Source: Magnetococcales bacterium
GTDB lineage: Bacteria > Pseudomonadota > Magnetococcia > Magnetococcales > DC0425bin3
Assembly: GCA_015229045.1 (NCBI GenBank)
Contig: JADGCJ010000034.1
Coordinates: 1-28,827 of the forward strand
Direction: 5' to 3'
DNA: 28,827 nucleotides
The notes beneath the pieces are model-generated. The model saw nothing but the letters and a program-made list of their open reading frames with translations. It searched no databases and had not been told where the DNA came from. This document shows, in pieces, positions 17,524 through 25,131 of the stretch; within the stretch, counting starts at the first letter, position 1, and each line of letters starts with the position of its first letter. The position numbers were made by a program, and so were the translations under genes.

Positions 17524-18678
17524 CTACACCGTGGTGCGACCTGTCACCCGGCTTTCTGAAATCACCACTGTCATGACCTGCACAATAAACCAGACCAAGC
17601 CGACCAGGACCAGATAGACCGACCAATACTGTCCCCCGGCCATGGCCAGGCCCGACACCAAAAAGAGCAAGGTTCGCCAGCGACTGCCCCGGGCCAGAAT
17701 CTGGCGGTCGCGCGCATGAAAACCAGCCGATCCATCTCCCTGCCGCAACCAGAGGGGAAGCAGATGACTCAAGGCACCCATGACCAGGGGAAACAAGAAA
17801 ACCATGAAAAACAAGGGCACCGTATGGGAAGCGTCCATCCAGCCCATGACGATGGGAATGCCAGCCAGCATCAAGGAAAGATAACCTGTCAAGGCGACAA
17901 AGAGGGAAAAAAGAACCCCGCCGCTCGACCAGATCTGCGGCCGATGCCGCAAGACCGATACCGCCAAATGGACAACAGGGATCAGCCAGCCCACCAGTCC
18001 GATCCAGGAGAGAGGCCGATACCAGGCCGCTCCCACGGTAGCCCCCAGGGTACCAATGACAGCAAACTTGAAATCCACCCGCAAACGTCGCATGACATCG
18101 TTGTCGGTGTAGCCGCCAACGGTGGGCATCAAGACCTGCAGGGTGCCGATGGCAGCCGTACCAAGAAACCCCAACAGATTGAGATGCAAATGAACCTCAC
18201 GCAGGATACGCCAGTATTGCGGCAGGAGCATCCCGCCATAAATGGCCACCATGGCCACGGCCAGAAACGTCGCCGATCCTTGGTACCAGAGCAGGCCCGG
18301 ATGGACTTCACCCAAGGCGCGTTTGGCGCACTTGCGCATCCAGGCCAGCAGAACCAACCCGACCACCCATCCCAGAGGAGCACCCAAAAAAACGAAGCGC
18401 CGATCAAACTCCATGGCCAGAAAGGCTGTCAAACCGGCTGCCATGGCCACCAACGGCAACCAGGCCACCAAACCCTCGGCCTGCCTGGTACGGGTCAGAA
18501 CCGACGCAAAGTGAATGATCATGGCGGTCACCAAAGGCAGCACACCCACCGCCAGCACGATATGCACAACCACGGCGGTGGGCCATGCTCCGGACAAGGC
18601 CCCCACGCTCAGGAAGGTCAGCAATGTCCCCATGGCCAAACCCGCAAGACGTTTACCACCCACGACCCCGTGCCTCAC
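17524..18678 (-). CDS. Polytopic membrane protein, heme-copper oxidase subunit I / NnrS-like
   Basis: The product has 384 residues and about twelve predicted membrane helices almost without soluble domains. REVHLHLNLLGFLGTAAIGTLQ (about 159-180) resembles the histidine-bearing helix of heme-copper oxidase subunit I-like and NnrS-type proteins. Further histidines lie in other helices (VVVHIVLAVG, AMIIHFASV, ALSHLLPLW). These are candidate heme ligands, but the full oxidase ligand set is not evident. No subunit II or III genes are nearby, so a conventional terminal oxidase is unlikely. The start is GTG at 18678 with GGGAGG eight bases upstream. The TPR-SPOR gene follows after 32 nt, suggesting an operon. 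Family assignment is from pattern memory. Confidence 0.7.
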   Translation of the reverse strand: MRHGVVGGKRLAGLAMGTLLTFLSVGALSGAWPTAVVVHIVLAVGVLPLVTAMIIHFASVLTRTRQAEGLVAWLPLVAMAAGLTAFLAMEFDRRFVFLGAPLGWVVGLVLLAWMRKCAKRALGEVHPGLLWYQGSATFLAVAMVAIYGGMLLPQYWRILREVHLHLNLLGFLGTAAIGTLQVLMPTVGGYTDNDVMRRLRVDFKFAVIGTLGATVGAAWYRPLSWIGLVGWLIPVVHLAVSVLRHRPQIWSSGGVLFSLFVALTGYLSLMLAGIPIVMGWMDASHTVPLFFMVFLFPLVMGALSHLLPLWLRQGDGSAGFHARDRQILARGSRWRTLLFLVSGLAMAGGQYWSVYLVLVGLVWFIVQVMTVVISESRVTGRTTV

Positions 18679-18725
18679 TCTCCGTCCCTCCCTTTGTAGC
18701 GGACTTCACCAGCCTGACCACTCTC

Positions 18726-18850
18726 ATTCCAATTCCAGATCAAGCGTTTGCTTCGTTGACAGCCTCACTCACTCCTCGCCGTACCCAACACGCACTGCCT
18801 CGTCGCTCACGCGTTGTCGCCTCGCCTCCATCTTGATCTGGAATTGGAAT
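18726..18850. repeat. 125-bp element with perfect 19-bp terminal inverted repeats
   Basis: ATTCCAATTCCAGATCAAG at 18726-18744 is the exact reverse complement of 18832-18850. The 87-bp interior is C/T-rich on the + strand (GCCTCACTCACTCCTCGCC and TCGTCGCTCACGCG are typical) and has no credible gene. It sits in the divergent region between the oxidase-like gene and the PilZ gene. The structure suits a MITE-like non-autonomous element or a REP-type structured repeat. No transposase is present. Confidence 0.8.
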
Positions 18851-18897
18851 CAGATCCATGCAGCGCGCGACTGCGATTTGACACCTCCCCCATGCGT

Positions 18898-18919
18898 CGG
18901 GTCTGTCAGGCAAGACCCG
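18898..18919 (+). other. Inverted repeat in the PilZ gene upstream region
   Basis: CGGGTCT (18898-18904) and AGACCCG (18913-18919) form a perfect 7-bp stem around an 8-nt loop, about 130 nt before the PilZ start. No T-run follows. It may be an operator or leader hairpin. The rest of 18851-19051 shows nothing else I can support. Confidence 0.35.
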
Positions 18920-19051
18920 GGCCAGATTTCTTGCATATCCGGCTCGCCTCTTTTCCCTGATCAGGGATTCTTCCGGTACGAAAGATGCATGGATGGCACG
19001 ATCGATCGTCGGCGCCTTCACAAGCCCTTGACTGCAACAGGACACAATACA

Positions 19052-19753
19052 ATGACGGAATCTGACAACGACGGTGTCACTTTTGTCAACATCCGGGGTA
19101 CATCCGCCCGAGGGGTGGCGAAAGGAACCGCCGGGGATGGTGTTCAGGACAGGCGTCGCTTTCCCCGCCCCCAGTTTCGTTCCGCCTCGTTGCTCACCAT
19201 GAAGTCGGGCCTTCTTATTGCGGGAACGACGGAGGATGTCAGCTACCAGGGGATCCGTTTCAACCCGGACATGAAGACGGATCCGTCTCAATCCTTGCGC
19301 AAAAACGACCTGGGGATGATCCGTATCTCCCTGAACCCGCTGTTGCCCCTGCATGAGTGCTACGTCGACATGAATTGCCGCGTGGTGCGCATCGAAGCGG
19401 ATTTCATAGCGCTCCAGATCGAGCCTCCCCAGGACACAGAGCCTGTGGATCCTCTCTATCCAAAAATTTTTGTGCGGCGCAGCAACGGTATTCTTGAGCC
19501 GGGTTGGGAAATTCTCCCTCAAAATATTGTGCTTCCGAAAGATGTCCAAAAGCGCATTCGTCGCCACGAAGAGAAGTACGCCGAACACGGGCCAGTCGCC
19601 GTCGTGTGTCGCAAACGCGGCGGCAAACCCGAAGATGATCTCTACAAACTGCACAACATTCAATACCTCAAAGAGGTCCAGGAGTTTGCCACCCGCGACC
19701 AGAGTCCGGACAAGGTCTACGATCCGCCTACCGGCTGGTCTGAAAATCGTTGA
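19052..19753 (+). CDS. PilZ-domain (cyclic-di-GMP binding) protein
   Basis: The product is a 233-residue cytoplasmic protein. It carries both halves of the PilZ c-di-GMP signature: RxxxR at residues 35-39 (RRFPR) and DxSxxG at residues 62-67 (DVSYQG). Beta-strand-rich sequence follows (LGMIRISLN, HECYVDMNCRVVRIEADFIALQI). The C-terminal 90 residues are polar and charged and match nothing I know. It therefore probably senses c-di-GMP and passes the signal to an unknown partner; motility or surface functions are common for the family. The ATG at 19052 follows a CAGGA site; the longer open frame upstream crosses the 125-bp repeat and is rejected. Its 3' end overlaps the convergent small gene by 26 nt. 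Confidence 0.8.
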   Translation: MTESDNDGVTFVNIRGTSARGVAKGTAGDGVQDRRRFPRPQFRSASLLTMKSGLLIAGTTEDVSYQGIRFNPDMKTDPSQSLRKNDLGMIRISLNPLLPLHECYVDMNCRVVRIEADFIALQIEPPQDTEPVDPLYPKIFVRRSNGILEPGWEILPQNIVLPKDVQKRIRRHEEKYAEHGPVAVVCRKRGGKPEDDLYKLHNIQYLKEVQEFATRDQSPDKVYDPPTGWSENR

Positions 19754-20093
19754 GTGCCGCCAGGATCTCTTGCCGCATCCCCTCCGGCAGGGTCATGACA
19801 CTGGAACGTAATTTTTCCAACACCTCTCCCTGGGGAGACTCCCCCCCATCGCTCACAAGAATGGGAGAGCGGTTGCGCTCCGGAGCCATTTCGCCGTCAT
19901 CCACCTCCCCGAGGCTGAAAAAACCTGCGCCCCGTTTCCACAGCAGCAGGCGCTCCTGTCCCTGATGATTCCAGGCCAGCTGGAACGTGGCAAGCTTCTG
20001 CGCTTCATCCTCCCAGACGAACAGATCGCATTCGTCGCCCTGAAACCAGCGGCGCAGGAGGTCACTCTTTTTTTCCTGGCGTCGGCCAGACAT
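19728..20093 (-). CDS. Hypothetical small protein
   Basis: I do not recognise this 121-residue product. It starts with a basic stretch (MSGRRQEKKSDLLRRWF). A segment rich in aromatic residues and alternating strands follows (CDLFVWEDEAQKLATFQLAWNHQGQERLLLWKRG, with a conserved-looking WxDE/AWNHQG core). A C-terminal helix (SSVMTLPEGMRQEILAALNDF) ends it. There is no signal peptide or membrane helix. The ATG at 20093 is chosen over an upstream TTG at 20108; GCGAGAAA is a weak ribosome binding site. It is convergent with the PilZ gene, overlapping by 26 nt, and lies beside repeat copy C. The strand order of charged and hydrophobic residues makes it a credible gene. Confidence 0.6.
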   Translation of the reverse strand: MSGRRQEKKSDLLRRWFQGDECDLFVWEDEAQKLATFQLAWNHQGQERLLLWKRGAGFFSLGEVDDGEMAPERNRSPILVSDGGESPQGEVLEKLRSSVMTLPEGMRQEILAALNDFQTSR

Positions 20094-20145
20094 GATTTCT
20101 CGCAACACGACTGTCGATCCGCAATGTGAAAGTGAAAAGAATCTG

Positions 20146-20292
20146 GTAACTATTCAGCATCCGGCAACGAATTGGGGTCCAGGGGGCTGGCCCCCTGGCA
20201 GGTCCAGGACAGAGTCCTGGTGGGGTTCGGGGCGAAGCCCTGACAAAGGCTTTCATGTCCTGGCTTTTCCCGAGAGGGCGCTGAACAGTTAC
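20146..20292 (-). repeat. Hairpin-rich intergenic repeat, copy C, with terminal inverted repeats
   Basis: This is the most complete copy of the family. GTAACTATTCAGC (20146-20158) and GCTGAACAGTTAC (20280-20292) are inverted ends with one mismatch over 13 bp. Inside are the three hairpins CCAGGGGGC...GCCCCCTGG, CCAGGACAGAGTCCTGG and GGGGCGAAGCCC. On the - strand it is nearly identical to copy B. The 147-bp size, inverted ends and absence of a gene suit a MITE-like element. I found no clear target-site duplication. Confidence 0.85.
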
Positions 20293-20370
20293 ACTCTTTT
20301 GACCAGAAAAACGACGTATTCCAAAGTGGATGCGGTTCAGGGGAGATCCGGAAGAGAGGGACCAAACCGC

Positions 20371-21867
20371 TCAACGGGCAGGAAACCAAATGGATCTGGG
20401 CACCAGGCCATGATTCGTCAGGTGGCTTTGAACAGTCTTCAAAGAGACGTCAAAATACCCTCCGGCCTCTTCGATTCGCTCTTCGTCGGTCAGATCTTTG
20501 CCCAGGAACTCTTGCAAAGCCTCAATGGGCACCAGAAGCTCGGCGGCAAAGGCCCGCTGCTCTTTTTGACGCACCGTATTCGCTTCTGTGCTGGGAAACC
20601 AGTCATCCCCAGACGAAGCCGTCAGGGCATCGGCGACCCAGCGTGCCACTTCAAAACGTCGACGCAAGCGGGATCCCCGACGGAAGAGGCAACTGATACG
20701 ATCACCAAGGCCCTCCTTCTTGATGGCCAGGCTCAGGTGTCGGGCAGTGACAGGGCTTTCCCCCTGGGCCAGGTAGCGGGCAGACAGCCCCAGAACACTC
20801 CCAAGCTGGTCATCGGTCACAGGGGCCGAACCAAAGCCCATAGACACACGCAACGCTCGCGCCAGATTTCGACCACGGTCCCACGGTGCCACTCCCCGGC
20901 GACTCTGCGGAGCCAACTCTCTTTTCAGACTCTTCTTCATTGCGGCAATCCCGTTGAGTGTACCCGACACACCAACGGCCTGCGCCTGTTGCAACACATC
21001 GGCCAGCCATTCGGCAGGCTGGGCAGCACAAGCGGCAGCAATCTCGGCTCCGGCCCCCTCTCCGGCCTGGGCAGTCACTTGTTCAAGAGTCTGTGCAACA
21101 GAGTCCGGCATCTCATCCGGCTCGAACCCCAGCATGGCTTCCATCTTCCGGAAACTGGCAAATTCGGGATTGCCACGCTCTTTGTTGACCTCACCCCAGA
21201 GGGTATGCAATTCGGTATGTCGCACACCCACCGCCTCCAAACGGGCAAGGACAGTATCGATAAACGCCTCCACCCCCTTGGCAAACTCCTGCACAGGAAG
21301 AGACTCGCGCATCGGATTGAGATAGCGGATGGGTTCAGCAGGAGTTGGCTTGGACGGAGCACAATGGACAGTAACCCGTTCACCATCGGTCTCGAACTGC
21401 AAGGGGGGCCAGAGATACCCCTCTCCCGCACCACCCATCTCGTGCGCCATGCGCCACGCCGTATTGAGGTTATCGGGGTTGGGTGTCGGTTCCCAGTTGA
21501 GCCGCCACCAGGAGGCGGCCAGCCAAAGCGCCAGGGGATACGCAGAGAGCCGCACCGTTTCCTGCACAGACCTTGACCAGTCGTTATCGACCCGGGTCAC
21601 CAATTGGTCATTGATAACTATGCGCAGAGCTGCGGTGGTCTGCCGCACCTCCTCCGACCCATGCCCCGAGGGTTCCCAACAGGGATCGATGGCAAAGCAA
21701 ACACTCAGGCCAAAATCGCCGGGGTTTTTCTTGTGTTCGGGATTGCCACCGTAGCCGATCTGACCTGCCAATCTCTCAAGATATTCACGCTCACCGGGTG
21801 TCTCCGACGAGGGCCGCAGTCTCCTCTTTGGGTTGTACCTTGAAGCGCGTTTCAGTTGCATGGACAT
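20371..21867 (-). CDS. Degenerate IrrE/ImmA-like protein fused to an N-terminal module
   Basis: The product is 498 residues from the ATG at 21867 (MSMQLKR; a second ATG at 21861), without signal peptide or membrane helices. The C-terminal 100 residues resemble the end of IrrE/ImmA-type peptidases: RQKEQRAFAAELLVPIEALQ, then an EERIEEAGGYFDVSLKTVQSHL helix-turn-helix-like segment. The zinc motif HExxH is absent; the expected place reads RRRFEVARWVADAL. The middle contains AYPLALWLAASWWRLNWEP and AGEGYLWPPLQFETDGE. The N-terminal 45 residues contain GYGGNPEHKKNPGDFGL, which I recall from a separate small-protein family often near such genes (memory, unverified). It lies 74 nt beyond the tRNA-Val 3' end, a typical accessory site. 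Function is unknown; a toxin-antitoxin or defence role is conjecture. Confidence 0.7.
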   Translation of the reverse strand: MSMQLKRASRYNPKRRLRPSSETPGEREYLERLAGQIGYGGNPEHKKNPGDFGLSVCFAIDPCWEPSGHGSEEVRQTTAALRIVINDQLVTRVDNDWSRSVQETVRLSAYPLALWLAASWWRLNWEPTPNPDNLNTAWRMAHEMGGAGEGYLWPPLQFETDGERVTVHCAPSKPTPAEPIRYLNPMRESLPVQEFAKGVEAFIDTVLARLEAVGVRHTELHTLWGEVNKERGNPEFASFRKMEAMLGFEPDEMPDSVAQTLEQVTAQAGEGAGAEIAAACAAQPAEWLADVLQQAQAVGVSGTLNGIAAMKKSLKRELAPQSRRGVAPWDRGRNLARALRVSMGFGSAPVTDDQLGSVLGLSARYLAQGESPVTARHLSLAIKKEGLGDRISCLFRRGSRLRRRFEVARWVADALTASSGDDWFPSTEANTVRQKEQRAFAAELLVPIEALQEFLGKDLTDEERIEEAGGYFDVSLKTVQSHLTNHGLVPRSIWFPAR

Positions 21868-21882
21868 TCCACAAGACAAGCC

Positions 21883-21906
21883 ACGACCGCCCCGAGGGGC
21901 GGTCGT
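21883..21906 (-). terminator. Perfect hairpin between tRNA-Val and the IrrE-like gene
   Basis: ACGACCGCCC (21883-21892) and GGGCGGTCGT (21897-21906) form a perfect 10-bp stem with a four-base loop. On the - strand it is followed by TGGCTTGTCTTGTGG, not a real T-run. It could be the 3' border of the tRNA-Val transcript or a leader hairpin of the next gene. Confidence 0.45.
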
Positions 21907-21940
21907 CGCAGACAAACCAGACAAAGACGCTGGATATCGT

Positions 21941-22016
21941 TGGTAGGCGGAACAGGGTTTGAACCTGTGACCTCCGGCTTGTAAGGCCGATGCTCTCCCA
22001 GCTGAGCTATCCGCCC
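21941..22016 (-). tRNA. tRNA-Val (anticodon UAC)
   Basis: The cloverleaf is complete on the - strand. It has acceptor GGGCGGA pairing with TCCGCCT (first pair G-U), D arm GCTC...GAGC, anticodon arm TCGGC-CTTACAA-GCCGG with anticodon TAC at 21983-21981, and T arm ACAGG-TTCAAAC-CCTGT. CCA is encoded at 21943-21941. It reads GUA and other valine codons. It lies only 33 nt after the hup stop on the same strand and may be processed from the hup transcript. Confidence 0.95.
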
Positions 22017-22049
22017 CCTATCCCATGAACGCAAAATACGGGACGCAGC

Positions 22050-22331
22050 TCATTTTTTGCTATCGACAGCATCCTTCAATCCCTTGCCGGGGCGGAACTT
22101 GGGCAGACGCGCTGCGGCAATCTGAATCTCTTTGCCGGTGCGGGGGTTGCGACCGGTGCGGGCGGCACGCTCGGAGACCGAAAATGTGCCAAACCCGATC
22201 AAACTGACTGTCTCTCCAGATTTCAGGCTGTTGGTGATGGCACCAACCACAGCATCCAAGGCTGCCGCAGCCTGGACCTTGGTCAACTCCGCCGTTTTGG
22301 CCACATGGTCAATCAAATCTGTCTTGTTCAA
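22050..22331 (-). CDS. hup: DNA-binding protein HU
   Basis: The product is a 93-residue nucleoid-associated protein that bends DNA as a dimer. It is typical throughout: [41 protein letters not shown], the DNA-arm region [24 protein letters not shown] and a short Lys-rich end. The start is a TTG with GGAGG about nine bases upstream. It follows lon, the usual lon-hupB order, but has its own strong promoter about 55 nt upstream. Repeat copy E lies between lon and this promoter. tRNA-Val follows after 33 nt. Confidence 0.97.
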   Translation of the reverse strand: MNKTDLIDHVAKTAELTKVQAAAALDAVVGAITNSLKSGETVSLIGFGTFSVSERAARTGRNPRTGKEIQIAAARLPKFRPGKGLKDAVDSKK

Positions 22332-22385
22332 GGTTCTCGCCTCCCTCGGAAATGGAAAAATCCAGTGATTTCAAACCGATTTTGC

Positions 22386-22415
22386 CTTATATCGGGTCAC
22401 GACCCCCGCTGTCAA
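22386..22415 (-). promoter_or_regulatory. hup: Strong sigma70 promoter of hup
   Basis: On the - strand a consensus TTGACA (22415-22410) and TATAAG (22391-22386) are separated by 18 bp. Transcription would start near 22379, leaving a leader of about 48 nt that contains the GGAGG ribosome binding site. This is the best promoter match in the window. Confidence 0.8.
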
Positions 22416-22522
22416 GCGACAGCACGGTTTGACGCGCATTTTTTTTGATACAGGTCAATCCCAGGCGACTTTAAACCGAATCCACCGCAAAATGCGCAGT
22501 CTTTTTAACTATTGTAAAGACT

Positions 22523-22612
22523 GGGATGGTCCAGGAAGGGCTGTGCCCTTCCTGGTGGGGTTTGGGGCAAAGCCCCAATAAAATCTTTCATGTCAATATT
22601 TTTCTTGACATG
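22523..22612 (-). repeat. Repeat of the related E/F subfamily, copy E
   Basis: Read on the - strand it carries GACATGAAAGATTTTAT, the GGGGCTTTGCCCC hairpin, AACCCCACCA and then the hairpin CCAGGAAGGGCACAGCCCTTCCTGG (22555-22531). The layout matches copies B-D but both hairpin sequences differ. It starts 9 nt after the lon stop and may serve as the lon terminator. The rest of 22332-22620 holds only the hup promoter. Confidence 0.75.
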
Positions 22613-22620
22613 GACGCGGT

Positions 22621-25116
22621 TTAGTGGGTGATGGAAGGGGAGTCTGCCGGAGGTGCCGCCGGATCCACGGCCGACTGCACGACGGTTATGGTATCCCCTT
22701 CCTCTTCGCCCATTGCGTCGGTCTCACTTTCCGGATCCTCTGCCAGCTCTTCCAGGGAGAGATCCTTGGGTGAACGCACCAGGGCCAGGGCCAGGACATC
22801 ATCCATATGCGCCACGGGGTGGATGGTCAAATCCTTCAGGATGGTTTGGGGGACCTCCTTGAGATCCTTGACATTTTCCTGAGGTATCAGCACATGGCGG
22901 ATGCCGCCCCGATGGGCCGCCAGGAGTTTTTCCTTCAAACCGCCGATGATCAGCACACGCCCTTGCAGGGTGATTTCGCCGGTCATGGCCACATCCTTGC
23001 GGATGGGAATGTTGGTCAGGGTGCTGACAATGGCCGTGCAGATGGCAATACCCGCCGATGGACCATCCTTGGGGGTGGCCCCCTCCGGGGCATGAATGTG
23101 GATATCCTTGTTCTGGAAAAAATGTTTCGGTAGTTTCCAATCCTTGGCACGGGAGCGTGCATAGCTCATGGCGGCCTGCACCGACTCCTGCATGACATCG
23201 CCCAGTTTGCCGGTGATGGTCAACTTGCCCTTGCCCGGCAATTGAATGCCCTCGATGGAGAGCAGCTCGCCGCCGACGCTGGTCCAGGCCAGTCCGGTGG
23301 CCACTCCTACCAGATCCTTCTCCTCCGCCAACCCGAAACGATAGGTCCGCACCCCCAGATACTTTTCCAGATTGTTGGTGCCCACGGAGAAACGGGTACG
23401 CTTTTTTTCGGTCAGCAGCGCCTTGGCCGCCTTGCGGCAGAGAGTGGCGATCTCTCGTTCGAGATTGCGCACACCGGCCTCGCGGGTATAGTAGCGGATG
23501 GTCTCCACCAGGGCGGTATCCGAGAGGAGGTACTCCCCTTTTTTCAGTCCATGCGCCTCCATCTGGCGTGGAATCAGGTAGCGTTTGGCGATATGAATCT
23601 TCTCCTCTTCCGTGTAGCCGGCCAGACGGATCACCTCCAGGCGATCGAGCAGGGGACGCGGGATGGTCAGGCTGTTGGCGGTAGTGATGAACATCACCTT
23701 GGAGAGATCGAACTCCACCTCCATATAGTGATCCGAGAAGGTGTTGTTCTGTTCCGGATCCAGTACCTCCAGGAGCGCCGATGAGGGATCACCGCGGAAA
23801 TCGGCGCCCACCTTGTCAATTTCATCCAACAAAAAGAGGGGGTTGTTGCTGCCCGCCTTTTTCATGGACTGGATGATCTTGCCTGGCAGGGAGCCGATAT
23901 AGGTGCGCCGGTGGCCACGAATTTCGGCCTCGTCGCGCACACCGCCCAGGGAGATGCGCACATAGTTGCGTCCCGAGGCATGGGCAATCGATTTGGCGAG
24001 CGAGGTCTTGCCGACCCCCGGAGGTCCGACCAGGCAGAGGATAGGCCCCTTGATCTTTTCCACCTTTTGTTGCACAGCCAGGTGTTCGACGATTCGCTCT
24101 TTGACCTTGTCCAGGCCATAGTGATCCTGTTCCAGGATGCGTTCCGCCTCGCCCAGGTCATGTTTGAGATCCGTGGTTTTGCTCCAGGGAAGGCTGACGA
24201 GCCAGTCGATGTAGTTGCGCACCACGGTGGCTTCCGCCGACATGGGGGACATTTGTTTGAGTTTTTTCAGCTCCGAATCGGCCTTTTTGCGGGCCTCTTC
24301 GGACATCTGGGCGGCCTCGATCTTCTCCGCCAGATCGGTCATTTCATCTTTTTCGCCTTCGTCATCACTCCGGTCGCCCAGCTCTTTCTGGATGGCCTTC
24401 ATCTGTTCGTTGAGATAGTAGTCGCGGTGACTCTTCTCCATCTGGCGTTTGACACGACCCCGGATGCGTTTTTCCACCTGCAAGACATCGATCTCTTGTT
24501 CCAGGGCGACGAAGAGGCGTTCCAGGCGCGCCACCACCGAGGGGAGTTCCAGCAGGGCCTGTTTGTCGGCCACTTTGAGATTCAGGTGGGTGGCGGCGGT
24601 ATCGGCCAGGCGTGACGGATCCTCGATGGTCTGGAAGGTCATCAGGACTTCGGGCGGAACCTTTTTGTTCAGCTTGGCGAAGGATTCAAACTGGCTGACC
24701 ACCGAGCGCATGAGGGCTTCGGCTTCGTTCGGATTGTGGGTGGCATCTTCGAGGAGTTGCGCCTCGGCGATAAAGTGGGGTTCCTGTTGCACAAGGCGCT
24801 GAATCTGCACCCGATGCGAACCCTCGACCAAAACCTTGATGGTGCCATCGGGCAACTTGAGCAGTTGCAGGACCGTGGCCAGCACCCCGACCTGGTAGAT
24901 ATCCTCCTCCTCCGGGCTGTCCGTCGAGGCATCCTTCTGGGAGACCAGGAGGATGCGCCGGTCGTCATCGCGCCCGGAGACCGCCTCCAGGGCACGGATG
25001 GAGCGGTCGCGACCCACAAACAGGGGGACGATCATGTGCGGAAACACGACAATGTCCCGCAAAGGCAGAAGCGGCATGCGAAACAGGGTGTCGAGATCCA
25101 GCTTTTTGGCATTCAT
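22621..25116 (-). CDS. lon: ATP-dependent protease Lon
   Basis: The product is an 831-residue hexameric AAA+ serine protease that degrades misfolded and regulatory proteins in the cytoplasm. It has an N-terminal substrate-binding domain (about 12-205, [20 protein letters not shown]) and a coiled-coil region with [15 protein letters not shown]. The AAA+ module has Walker [14 protein letters not shown] (about 357-369) and Walker [11 protein letters not shown]. The C-terminal protease domain holds the catalytic Ser in [11 protein letters not shown] (about 685) and Lys in [14 protein letters not shown] (about 728). An acidic tail of about 40 residues follows. The ATG has a GAGAGGT site, 15 nt after the clpX stop, so clpX and lon are probably co-transcribed. 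Confidence 0.98.
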   Translation of the reverse strand: MNAKKLDLDTLFRMPLLPLRDIVVFPHMIVPLFVGRDRSIRALEAVSGRDDDRRILLVSQKDASTDSPEEEDIYQVGVLATVLQLLKLPDGTIKVLVEGSHRVQIQRLVQQEPHFIAEAQLLEDATHNPNEAEALMRSVVSQFESFAKLNKKVPPEVLMTFQTIEDPSRLADTAATHLNLKVADKQALLELPSVVARLERLFVALEQEIDVLQVEKRIRGRVKRQMEKSHRDYYLNEQMKAIQKELGDRSDDEGEKDEMTDLAEKIEAAQMSEEARKKADSELKKLKQMSPMSAEATVVRNYIDWLVSLPWSKTTDLKHDLGEAERILEQDHYGLDKVKERIVEHLAVQQKVEKIKGPILCLVGPPGVGKTSLAKSIAHASGRNYVRISLGGVRDEAEIRGHRRTYIGSLPGKIIQSMKKAGSNNPLFLLDEIDKVGADFRGDPSSALLEVLDPEQNNTFSDHYMEVEFDLSKVMFITTANSLTIPRPLLDRLEVIRLAGYTEEEKIHIAKRYLIPRQMEAHGLKKGEYLLSDTALVETIRYYTREAGVRNLEREIATLCRKAAKALLTEKKRTRFSVGTNNLEKYLGVRTYRFGLAEEKDLVGVATGLAWTSVGGELLSIEGIQLPGKGKLTITGKLGDVMQESVQAAMSYARSRAKDWKLPKHFFQNKDIHIHAPEGATPKDGPSAGIAICTAIVSTLTNIPIRKDVAMTGEITLQGRVLIIGGLKEKLLAAHRGGIRHVLIPQENVKDLKEVPQTILKDLTIHPVAHMDDVLALALVRSPKDLSLEELAEDPESETDAMGEEEGDTITVVQSAVDPAAPPADSPSITH

Positions 25117-25131
25117 GGGGGAACCTCTCTC

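Noticed and set aside
16409..17617. A 402-codon frame antisense to the TPR-SPOR gene
   Set aside because: The TPR and SPOR signatures and signal peptide are on the - strand; this frame is a shadow.
18515..19051. Long N-terminal extension of the PilZ gene
   Set aside because: It crosses the 125-bp inverted-repeat element and overlaps the divergent upstream gene; the ATG at 19052 gives a sensible PilZ protein.
20062..20256. A 64-codon frame starting MKAFVRASPRTPPGLCPGPA
   Set aside because: It lies in repeat copy C and runs into flanking DNA; similar peptides in copy B reflect shared repeat DNA, with no evidence of selection on the protein.
21421..21480. Possible metalloprotease motif (MAHEMGGAG) in the IrrE-like protein
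   Set aside because: The HExxH pattern needs a second His three residues after Glu; the sequence reads HEMGG, so it is not a zinc site.
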